NCBI RefSeq assembly: GCF_037975245.1
Contig: NC_092578.1
Location: forward strand, 5,871,001 to 5,935,000
Origin: Apostichopus japonicus
Taxonomy: Eukaryota; Echinodermata; Holothuroidea; Aspidochirotida; Stichopodidae
Direction: 5' to 3'
Length of the DNA stretch: 64,000 nucleotides
The notes beneath the pieces were generated by a model. That model was not told where the DNA came from and did no database searches. It worked only from the letters and a program-made list of their open reading frames with translations. How positions within the stretch are numbered: the first letter of the stretch is position 1; every line of letters starts with the position of its first letter. A program made the position numbers and the translations under genes. Shown one piece after another: positions 13,969 to 26,300 of this stretch.

Positions 13969-14291
13969 CTCCAATTATAGCACGCTATAGCTAGGAAAGT
14001 TTTGTGATTACGTAATCGACCTGCCACGGTCGTAAACCGACCTCAGGCTCAAAAGTTAGCCTGCATAGCTAATTCTGAACACCATTAGGCTCTGTGTGTC
14101 AACACTGTGTGGAAATATGTTCATGTCTATAGTGTAGTTAATCATACAGCGTTCACACAAAGACCCTCATACAAGAAAAAATATGTGGCAGGCATTGCAG
14201 ACTAATTGGTATAAAGAGGTCAATTTATGACCAAGGCAGGTCGATTACATAATCTCAAGAAACTTTCCATGATAGCGTGCTATAGTTGGGG
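13969..14291. mobile_element. foldback element with about 75-bp inverted repeats
   Basis: The left arm CCAATTATAGCACGCTATAG...GGAAAGTTT...GATTACGTAATCGACCTGCC is matched on the right by GGCAGGTCGATTACATAATC...GAAACTTTCC...GATAGCGTGCTATAGTTGG. The spacer of about 170 bp is non-coding. A clear target duplication was not seen, so the superfamily is open. Confidence 0.75.
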
Positions 14292-17122
14292 TCTACACAG
14301 CAGACTTTTAAAGGCAGGGCAGGATTAAGCTAGTGCATGGCCTGAAGTATTCACCTAAGGTGCGTTCCATTTCATTTTCATCTTTGTGCAGCGGCTATGA
14401 CTTCAGTTTCAAATATTATGCGTCGTGTATGTATCACATCGATACCACACTACCATTTATTACCGTGTTAAAATAATAACCCCAATTGAAGGTGATCATT
14501 GACTAAAATTTCTAAACTTTAGATACCCTGTCGTTCATAAAAGTTGAAGGCAGTACAGTACTTTGGTAACAGAGCAAGTGTAGAGTCACTGAATCCGAAT
14601 TGATAGCTTGGAAGCATTTAGTGCAGGGCCCTTGAAATGGGTGGTCCGCAGCATATGCTACTTTTGCTTCCAATCCGAAACTGATTAAAGGCTCCAAGGT
14701 TTTGCAAGTGATGGTAAACGCCAGGCGGTAAATTGTTTCGTAGAATCTCAAGTAGCTAAATTACGCTCTGTGAATGACACCTATTGATGCCAAAAAAGGA
14801 GCAAAATGCTTGATTGAATTCACTGAAAAGTGTTTTGATTCCAAACTTTTCTTCTGATCGTTACATGTGGCTTATAGCTGGCGTCAAACAGGATCTATAG
14901 GATCATTCCAAGCAAACACCATAACAAAGTGGAGACATGTATCCATTATTTTGCTATAGATCATGACTGGTCTGTTTGTTACATTATTTACCTCAGGATG
15001 TGCTGTTTGTAGATCTTGTTTCTTTGCCAGTGTCATCCAATCATTGAAAATTGGCAAACGTTTGCTGAATTTGGTATGTAGGAAAATATTGCTCACTTAC
15101 TGTAAGTTGTGTAAATACATGTGTACAAAGTTTTGCCGTCCTACCTTTCTTTACACCTTGGAAAGTACCTCCTAGCCATTTTACTTTTTATGCCCTGTTG
15201 CAAGGGTAAAGTTAATCCTTACTGTAGATTGCATGTGTAAAGTTAATCCTTAGACCTAAGTACAGCTGCAGGGAATTAAAGGATAAGTATTTTTCTTTCA
15301 TGTCGATTCTTTCACATGTGGAAAAGAAGTTATTCATATATATGCTATACTAGAAGAGTTGTGCTTGGTAAATATGTACAGTGTATCAGAATTTGTTGTA
15401 TGTATGTTCTTGTAACATTACAGTGTTCATTATCTACTCTACAAAAGTAGTTATTTAGTTGCACTAATTATTACATAATATATTGTGTGCCTACCATAGT
15501 AATTTGATTATAAGGTAACTTAAAAAGACACTCCATTTTCGCTTTTCCCTTTTCCTAAGTGCACACAATAGCTACATGTATAGTAAAATGCTAGTGTTTT
15601 TGGTTTTTTGGTTTCTCAAGTGCAAATATTTAAGGCAGATGGTTTTTCACACATTGAATTTTCAGTATTCTATAGACATCATGATCAGCACAAATGCTCT
15701 GCAAAGTAAAAACAATGATTTATTTCTTGCTATTCTCTTTGAACAATGAAATCCTGATGCATAATACGATATATATATATGCGGTGCCAAAAGAGTTTCC
15801 TTGGTGGTAGTAAGATGATTCTCTTTCTTGAAGAAATGGAAACAGATACATCTCTAATTAGGGAAAGATTTTATAGCTAGACAAATTCCCTGCAGACAAC
15901 CCCTGTCAAGTTTAAGCTCATTATAGTAACCTGATACATTCAGATTGTATCATGACCCAACGAGAATGACTACTGTGACGTCATCCATTACTAATAAATC
16001 TTCATGACACTAACAATAAAACAAACAAGGTATCTTTGATAATTCCAGAGCATTTTTGTATGTTTGACATACTGGAGCTATAATTGGTAAACCACTGGAC
16101 TTGGTGGTCAATGTGAATGGATCTTGGTAACTCTAGGAGGGAAATCTTTTTGGAAAATAAAAATCAGAAATTTAATACATGCAATGAAGATTCTTATAAC
16201 TGGAAGAGAGGGTAAAGGTTAAGTAACTTCTTTAACTTGAAAAATATCTTTTATTTTATAACATGAATTTTTCTTCTGTTGACCTAGTACTGTTTCTTTG
16301 AGCGATCACTTTTGGTCCAGAGATCATTGGTTTGAAGAAAGTGATTTTTTTATTATACTATCTGATCAATTAATTGAGAAAGTTGAAAGGACATCACCTT
16401 AGAGAGAAAACAATCATATATGCCCTCTTAACACAGATAATTAATTATTTCATGTTAGTTAAAATGCTTCTAACTGATAAAATATTACAATACTTGTAAA
16501 TCTTTCAGAGTTTTGTAACAGTACAAAGGACTTATTACATATGCTACAATCATACCGTGCACAACCACCACTTTCAAATTCAGGAATATTTTAAATGTTG
16601 TCTTTTTATTTTTACATTTTTAAATACTGTTTTGAAGTTGACATGTTACAGCTGTATCACCAAGGAAACATTATTATATATAATGTTCTCAAATGATGCG
16701 AACATGCTGTCTGCAACCATTAGAAGAGCATTTCTTAAATTACTTCCATATGAAATTTCAAATTTTCATGAAAATTGATCTTTATGGAATCACATCAAAT
16801 CCTTTGATTCAGCATGATGTATCCCGGCTGGGTATAAATTATTGTCATATTCATATATATTGCCTGAAGCCCCTTAAATGTATGGTACAGTAGATGTTAT
16901 TTTTAGTTGAACATTCTGAGCTGTCAAAATCCCCAGCAGTATAGTTTCCAAACAAATAAATCTTAGAAATCACCATCTTTGATCACCAATGAAAAATGTT
17001 GATTTGAATGGACACAGGTATTAAAGAGATAAATGGAGACTAAAAAGTAGTATGAAAGTGCCTTTATAAGTATTATCTCTTTTTTATTCAACTTTCGGTA
17101 ATTTTTTCCTTTCTTCATGTAG
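14292..17122 (+). other. upstream region of the LYPD6-like gene
   Basis: AT-rich with no recognised coding exon. Any promoter or non-coding first exon of the LYPD6-like gene should lie here or further left, but I cannot place it. A GTAAAGTTAATCCTTA direct repeat occurs at about 15210 and 15238. Confidence 0.4.
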
Positions 17123-17358
17123 GAACTTTTAACACAGAATTTGCTGAATTTACAGCGACAGAATGTGAGTTTTGCATTTGAGGTCATCAGAACAGACAAC
17201 ATTCATGAGACTTCAAATAGAGTCTGGACCCACAGGCCGGTCCGTGATGGTGGAACTTGTCCAGAGAAGTCTGATCTTTACCATCTTCTTGCTTCATCTT
17301 GCCATGGTCACAGTTCGAGGGTCCTTGGACCCACCTCCAATATTTGCCTACGGTGATG
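17123..17358 (+). CDS. LYPD6: LYPD6-like exon 1: 5'UTR plus signal peptide
   Basis: A pyrimidine-rich tract ending TTCTTCATGTAG precedes this exon, so it may be an internal exon with a further non-coding first exon upstream. It encodes the signal peptide and the linker SLDPPPIFAYGD, and ends with the first base of a split Ala codon before a GTGAGT donor. Translation probably starts at 17247; 17205 is an upstream in-frame alternative. Confidence 0.75.
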
Positions 17359-20300
17359 GTGAGTAATTTCAAACAGTCCTCCTAAAATATTTTTCGTATC
17401 TGCTCCCTTCAAAACGTTTGGTGACCTAGCTGAAACAGCTCCTTTGCGTTGATTTGGCAATTTTCAGTAGCGTTTCATTCGAATTCCCATAACTATGTAG
17501 CTGTAGTGTAATTGTTAATATTTTTAATCAAGTTTCATTTCAAAGTATGCAGAGAAGAAATAAAATTTCATAGAAATTTCCAATTTGCTTTTCCATGAGA
17601 GTATGGGGGTATTAATGCAAAAATTGTCTGCACAATCCAATGGAATCATGCATTTCAGTGTGTGAAGCAAAATGTAGTAGATTGTCTTAGTTTGGCCAGT
17701 TGCCATCTAATATTTTGCATGTTCATTAAAATGATCAGAGTTGTCTAAGAAATATAGACATCTATTGTAAATTTCTCACCATAGCTGAATCCGGTGGTTT
17801 TCCTTGAAATTAATGTATCCTTTCATGTGCAGCTACTTGTAATACACTTTCAGACACGCTTCTCTCTATTATTTATTCATGGTGACCTTGACAGTGCATG
17901 TAGATGAAACATGAATGGTAAATTTCTTTGTTAAAGGACGGGGGTGTATGAAAAGTATTGGTTTGGTTTATGACTATACTGAAGTCTGATCGTTTTCAGT
18001 GTTGAAATGATTTATGTTGAACAATGTGTTTCCCCAGTTTTCATCGAAATACGCAGGGGACTACCTTAAGTTTTGAATTTATTGTCCAATATAATACCTC
18101 ATGCTCCCCCCCCCCATCCTTCCTGACCCTCTCCTCCTCTCCATAACAAATTTATGTCATTCAGGTCCAACCATATGGTGGATGATAGTGTATATCTCAT
18201 TTTATGCACACTAGCACATTTCCAACATTTGTTTATCTAAATATGATTTTTCAAGAATATGAAAATGGGATTTCATCCATGCCAAAACGTCTTTTTGTGC
18301 TATTGTAGTGTATCATATAATGATAAAAAAAAAAAAAAAGGAAAAAGAAATTTAGTGTAATTTATAAACCAAAGGCGGGACTTCAATTACATCATTAGTG
18401 TATTCTAATTGACCAAACTTATGATTGCCTCAGTTTTGAAAAGACTTTGTATTTAGCTACCAATTTATATAATTTCCCCAAATTTATAGACTTTACTATA
18501 CCAAGTATCATTCGGTTCATTCCAACCATTATTGCAAATTTGCAATGATGAAGCTACAAAACAAGTTAACCTTCCAACTGTAACACACTGTACACTAAAG
18601 AGTAAGATGCTAATCATTTATCCTTAAGATTTCATGAAATCTGTGATGGTTGTGTGAAGTGTACTACTTTTAAGAAGCGTTGATATATTTACAGACAGAC
18701 CTACTGTACTGTATGGTAGAATGGATATTTAATAAGGAAGCTTAGAATTCTTCTGACATTTTGAGTGGTCATTTTACTGCCTAGGATGGATGCAGTGTAT
18801 GCCCAATTGAATTTACTGCTGTAACTACAAGCATTATTAAAGCAGTTTCTCAAGTTTTTTTTTTTTTTTTTTTTGGTGCCCTTCTATAGCAAAATCCCAT
18901 AGTAATCTAAGTCATGAGCTTGTTTGGTCAAGTTTCATTTCAAAATGTGAAGCAAAAGTAAAGAATTTTGATATTTTTCTGCTTCCTTGATACAATTTGT
19001 GTCCTATTAATATAGGTGACAGGGTGACAAAATGTCTCATGGATTAAACCAAACTGATTAACAGTTCACTAACCTTAATTTGGTGATGAAGTATGTAGGA
19101 GGATGTCCAGGTTGATCACTTTTAAATCTTACTTTGAATAATATGTCATAAGTTTGGCAAAATTGCGACCAGCTGGCAAAAACTGCTTTAAGCAGCTCAC
19201 CAAGTAGCAGCTCCCTGCTATAAAGATACCTGATCCATGCTGATTATTTTGACAAGGTAAAGAACAAGTTAGCTGTTCCTAATCAAAACATTTGGTGATA
19301 AAGCACCTCTGCCTATACCTGCTTTAAATTCTAGATAACCAACTTTTGATGTCTTTTGAGTCTGGATTGACCTTTGTGATAGGGTCATGCTTTTGTGTGA
19401 CAAGATTATAAATCACAAGTACTTGAGGATAGATATGCTCAGCCACAATTTTTTTTTTTTTTTAAATAGAGCCTCTGGCAATGTTGGTTGACAATATCAC
19501 ACAACGTTTTTATTTGTATTAGTATGAGTTGAATTCAAGTTTTGCTTTTTGAGCAGATTATTCCCATTTAATGAGAGTTGGATAAACACTTCAACAGTCA
19601 CTTTTTATTAAACCCTGGTAGATCAGGTGCTTTGACTACAGTGTGTGATTAGCATTAGATGTAATAAAAGTAATTTCTTACCTGTCCAGGCCAGTAGCAT
19701 AATAGAGGGTACAGCAGAAGAGAAGAGGAGGGAGGAGAGGGTACACTTTTTCCACCTCCTGAGAGGTCATCAACATTGCCCCTTATTAAAGTAATTACTG
19801 GTCCCAACTTTTAGCATTCAGAGAATATTGTTAAAATATTTGGAGTTGACTTTCCTAAGGCTAATTTGGCATCCACCATTGTCCCAAGTATTCAAATTGT
19901 TTATTCAAATGAGCCAATCAATTTTTTTTTTATGTCAGGTAAAATAATAAGGCAGACAATAAAATGCTTGTTGCAAATTGCAGCATGAGTTGTGACTTGA
20001 AGCATGTGTTTGCAGGCTATACTAACTGGGTAGTTCATGATATTGGGATAATGTCAACTGAGTTCACTGTGGTTAGACTTCATGTGGATAGACAGTATCC
20101 AAGCTGTCTGAGTATGAAAGTTGAAAATCTATAAATGGAATTGTTTGAAAACTTTCAGGATTGAGGATTTTAGTCCAAATTTCCTACAATTTTTTTGTTT
20201 GAAGAGGAATCTTTCTTTCCTGAGAGAGAGAAAGAAAAATATTAGGAAATGACTGGATTATTCAGAGTAAGACTGATTAAATGTAGAAAGTCCTTAGGAT

Positions 20301-23300
20301 ACTGTAGCACATCTGTTACAAAAAGAAAAGAAAGAAGAGGTTTAACTATCCCTTGTGTGCTCTGCATCACAGAACAGTCTCTTCAATTTCTGAGAAATGT
20401 CTCAGCATTCGAATGAAGAGGTGATGGGCGTTGAACTGGAAGAAGGTTCTTATTTTTCTCTACAGAGAGAGAGAGAGAGACAAAATATTAGGAAATGCCT
20501 GGAGTATGCAGAGGAAGACTGATTAAATGTAGAAAGGCCTTAGAATACTGTAGCACATTTGTTACACAAAACCAGAATGCAAAATGCATCAAGGTTTCGA
20601 TGACTTCAATGCACTGGCCTTCTGATACTGTTGCACATTTGTTACAAAAATAAGGTTGAACTATGCCTTGTGTGCTCTGTATCACAGAACAGTCTCTTAA
20701 ATTTCTGAGAAATGTCTCAGAATTCAGAATTAAGAGTTGATGGGCATTGAATTAGAAGAGCGGCCACAGTGCTAAAATAGTACCAGTTTCATTAGACTAG
20801 GTAGATGGAAAGGGCAGTTGTTGCAGGGTCAAACATGTAGTTAGTATCAACACTGGTAATTACCCGAACCAAGGAATTTTCATGTTTATGTCACAGCATT
20901 GTGTATAATATTCAAGAGATTGATTTTTTTAATGCTGGATGGAACCCAGAAGTTTGCTTTATGGAAGATTACTCACTTGAGCACTTGTCAAGTATATAGA
21001 TGACCTGCAGTTTTAGTTTTCAACTTTCATCACTAAATAACTGATGGTTCTGCAGCTTTTCTAAAGAAGCTATTGGTCCATTTCTCTTCAGAAAGTCATC
21101 AGGTTGTAACCCCCTTATTAAACTTCCATCAGTAAAGAAGAATTTTGACTTTTAAAACTAGGTCAAACATGTGTCCATTTTATTTGACCTCACAAATGGC
21201 TCCATCACTTTCTAATAAAATTCTTTCTGGCAGTCTGTTTTAACTTTGAGATGCATCAATATTGTGTATGAAATGAAATATCCTAATGACAAGTATGAAA
21301 TCCCCTAATGACAAGTATGAAATCCCCTTGGGCAAAATGCTCTCAGAGGGTTAACTCCACAGTAGGCCACCTCCATTTCAACAGGTCTGTAGAAAAGTTA
21401 CTTTTTGGCATAAATAAATAAATAAATATTTCAACAAAATTGAAAAGGTTGCAGAACTTTGTTGGAAATCGTCCTACAAAATAATCCTATTGCCTAAATA
21501 CTGTATGTGATACCATGTTGTAGAAAAATTGATGAGGTTGTCTATTTTGACCTTTTCATGTTCATCTATTTTAAAATGCTGCAGCAAACAACATGTCACA
21601 TGCCAGTATGTGGGATGAGCTTGTAGATTGAACAGAAAGTGTTCTTGTCACCAAGCCTTGAAGAAAAGACTCTTTAAGTTAGAACTGCATTTGCCTGCAA
21701 ATATGCAGTATTGTAGCGCCATGTGGAGTGCTTGCAGTATTAGAAAGAACATTTCGGTTGATTATGGCCTTATTTTTTGGGCGGACAACACACCAGGGGT
21801 ATAGTCAATTATTAGTCATGTATAGGTACCTAAAGAGTAAGGGCGCTTGTGAGCGCCATGACAGGCTCAGAAGAAGATGGCTACGCAGCTAGCCTCTGAA
21901 ACTGCAAATGTATAGTGTTCATGTATGTATCGTTTTGCTTGGCCAGTAATGCAGATATTGTGGCTTGCACATGCACTACAATAATGAAACATGTTACCAG
22001 TGCTTAATATCAGAGTGTATTTCATTATCCCAGTGTTTCAATCCTCTATGTTTTATTATATTACCATATCCCATCTCCCACAGATTTTCTATGATTCTCC
22101 TGTAGCACTTAGCTTTAAGACTAAATATGTGCTGGTTACGCAACCACGAGAAACATAAGATCAAGGGAAGCGGGGTTCAAATCTGTGATGAGTCGCCTGC
22201 CTTTGAGAAGATATAATGACACGGTATATTAAAATGAGGACAAACGCAATAATCTATCGTAATCCGCAGGGTAAATATGTATTCACCATACGGTAAAAGA
22301 GAATTACGATATGCAAAATGAAAATATGTAAAATACAAATAAAATTAAAACATAATTAAAACATGACATTCATCATGACCTAACACTCTAATGGCCTACT
22401 AAACTAATAACTCGGTAGTCGCCCATCTCGTCTAGTATGTATTACTGTATAATGGTTGGCCCCGAAGTCCACGAATAACGTCTATTAGTGGGGGTGCATC
22501 ATGCGTCCTTGGTTACCCGGACCAGGAGTGGGGGTTCCGGCGTCTAAGATGGCCGTCTACAAGGACATCTATAATTACGGTCTCTCAATAGGTGAAACTA
22601 CATCAAAGTTCTACATATATAAAAGCTGTGTAGAAATTAATATAAATTAATTTCTAATGAAGACTGGTACAGTTTGGTACAGCCAGGTGCATGGCAGCTT
22701 GGAGTGTCTTGGTGAATGGTAGAGTTGCTTGCAAACTTAGCTGTTTTAAGCCATTCTTTGAACTAAGGGAAGGTTGCTATCCCACCCTACCAGACAGGGT
22801 TTTACTTAGACTGGCTACCAATACTCCAGGAAAGAGACAAACTGTCTTCCCACATCTTTAACTTACTCTACCAGAGATTCCAGAGAGTGTGAACATACTT
22901 ACTACACTAAAGGGAGAATAAAACAAGGCCTGGTCAGTTAATGTAGAGAATGACAGATAAATTGTCACTAGCTTAGCGTAACCTTGGAGTAACCTAAATG
23001 TGAAGCCAGACCACACAGGGGCTTAATGGTCCTTGTAGCAGGTGTGATTGTTACCAGAAATGGATGAAAGGAAAATGGAAAAATAAAAGTGAAGGGGAAG
23101 GGTATATTATACAGGGGGACAAAACTATAGACTCTACTATATTGGGAAATATTAGGGGTGCTACACTCCTTTAGAAATTTTAGCAAATTCCGGACACTTA
23201 ACTCCACCACCTCTTCCAATATCCCTTATTTCACTTCTTTTAAATTTATGTGTTCGTCCTTATTCAAGGAAGAAATGTACTGGCTGATTGTGAGTCTGAG

Positions 23301-26300
23301 TTAGCCTATAGCTTCATGAGTTCTTGTGGAGTTTAGTTGAAAAAGTTGTTATGCTAAATTATAACATACATTTGGTGGCTGTATAATTTTCTAGATATAA
23401 CTTATTTTACAGTAAAACACAATGTACTCATCTAGCAAATCGGTATAGTACCATACCACAGAGGCTTCAAGTTGATGGTATTTACCAGTATATGCAATGT
23501 GAACTACACAAGAGTATTTCGGACTGTTTCATCTCTGCACCTCATCAAACCAGCCATAAAAATGACCTATAAGTCCAACTGGGATTTTTGTAAACCTCCA
23601 TGGTCCAATTAAGAGAAAGTTTATTGTTAGAATCACTGATATTAGGACCTGCTAAAGGAAAGTCAATTTATCAAGGGAGCCATAAATTCTAGCTCTCCCC
23701 TGATTTATCCAACAGCTTCCATATTGTGACTGTTACAATAGAGGTTATTGTACTTTTGTTGCTTGAGCATTCTTAAATTCATTCCCCTCCTCTCTTTATA
23801 CTCGTAAGTATACTTGTACTTTTTCATTCATCTTCCATGCAGACTTTAAAAGCTGGGTGGGAGGGCAACTGGATGTATGGGTTTAATTTTAAAGAGACCT
23901 TTCAAGTTAGTCTCCACAGGCTTGAGATATTTTATTCTTGCGCGAGTTGATAGAAAAGGAAATCAAAGTTAGACCAGTACAATGCTTTTATGTGGGTGTG
24001 CGTGTGTGTGTTTGTGCCTTTTTGTACCTTTTTCTTGCAAAATAACATTTCTTCTGTTTCAATTACTAGAGTGGTCTTGAGGCAAAGAAGGAAAAACAAA
24101 GCATGATGTGTTAATTTTGTAACATTATCAATTCTCTCTTTCCAGCAACACCATTCCCAGATGCTATCAAATGTTACACATGTGAAGAGAAAACCAACAA
24201 TGAAGAGTGCAACAAGAAAGCCTATGATGCCTTTTGTCCTGAAGGTAATCACATAATGTCAAAGGTCAAAAGTCTGAGGTCAATTAACAAAAGGCCCAGC
24301 AGGCTATGACAACAGTAATCAGGCTGTGACATCCATGATGATGCAAAACATATATGTATTCAACAGAATAAAACAAACAGTGTGAGAATTTTGGAGGGTT
24401 TTAGGCCATGGAAAACATACTTGTGTAAATGTTTATAAATTTATAATATTACTATCTTCACGAATGCCAAGTGGTGATGCTAGGAGGAGAGTTGGAATTT
24501 TCACCTTTCTATTAAAAATGTTTTAATTATAATTTTTGTGGTAAAATCGTTACCCTTGAATCACGCTTGTTTATTTAAAGGAGAAATGAACCCCACCATC
24601 AACAGATCAGGTTATATTTGATAGACAACCTTATGATGAACAACATCCCCAAACAAAACTCTTGCTCCGTTTGGGAGGTATTGTAGTATAAAAGTTGTGT
24701 CTGGGGACAGTCATTTTCTAAATCTGTGTTGTCATAGTGACACAAGCATCAGAAAACTTTTACTTTTCTCTTTGTCTTTTTTCTTCTTCATATTTTCCAT
24801 GTAGAATGTTTTGACAGTCTTGACAATGACACCAATGCCATCATTACGCCATGTTTGACGGATGAACTATTTTTATAGTCAAAATTTTCAAAATCCTTCG
24901 AAACAAATATTTGAAATTGACCCTACAAGTGGCTCGATGACATCACAATTAGACTTGATCAAGTTTCCAACTTTGTGTCTAAAGGACGTTAAACCCTCTC
25001 TAATGGAATAAGAGTTTTCTTAGTTGTTTGGGGAATTTGTTCATCTATCAATTGTGATGGTGGTTGGGTTTGTGTCTCCTTTGAGACATCTCAGTGCTAA
25101 AATGAGATCAATCTTTTGACTGGATTGATACAGTGCAGCAGCAGAGAGGATGACTGTAAAGTATTCTTTGCCTGTAATTACACCAACCAATGGTTTTGGA
25201 CTCCATTGCAAATTTATTTCCTTTCCTTTTTGTGCTTTTGTTCATTGTTTGTTCTATTTCTGCTACCACAGCCAGCTAGTGTGGTTTGTTTTGCCATGTT
25301 AAGTATGTTTTTTTATCGTAAATGACATTTAGGAAATCCTACACTGCTTTCTACAGTGCCCAATGATATATTTCACTGCTGATTGACTTCCATTAAATTC
25401 AGACAAACTTAGTCAGCCAAATTGGGAGAACATTATTCCTTCTGTTTTCAGGTCACTAAACACCTTGATTGAAAAATTGATTATTTAGTTTAAGATGTTT
25501 GACAACCCTTGATGGTGACTTGACATCCTTAAATCTAATAAGAAACTTGAAACCTGATTTTGTTTTACTTGGAATTGGAGCTCAGGTTCCTCCAAATTTT
25601 TACTTTGCCCCGAGTAATATCCATTCAAGTGACATTTTTGCAATGAAATTAGCCTGTTTCATTTGCATTTAAATGAGGCTAATTAAATCCTTGTTTTATA
25701 AATTATTCTCTCATTTTTTCCAGGTACCAAGTACTGCTACACCAGGCATCATATGAATCACACATCAGAAGAAAGCTACCAAGTGACCAAGAAATGTGCA
25801 ATCAACGATATCTGCTCACCTCGTGCAGTAGGGTGTTCAGTGCGAATTGAATTGGGTATTAATCACAAGGTAATTAAATGAAAATGGGTTTTGACAAGCA
25901 TGGAATTCAGGAGGCAGGAGGGGTGTGAAAGGGAACACTTTCTCCTTAATTAACGGATGAATTAAGGGACAAAATTATCTTCGGTGTAGACCTGATAAAC
26001 AACTGACCTGCCATCATACCAATTTGTATTTCTATACCACTTTAAATTTTGAGGAATGACCCTTTAAACAACTGAGGTCCATCAATTAAAAGAGGCTGGA
26101 CTAGTAATTACTACATCTAACACATAGACCATTAACACATAGACCATTAGGTCATTTAATCAGATGATTCCAAAAGAAAAACATGAGACTTTTTATGACT
26201 TCAAATAACACTTTTAACAATGCATTACAATGCAAGGACAAAAGCTGTTGAATGAAATCCATGGGTGCTATGTTGTTCAAATGAAATTAAAATAACATAG

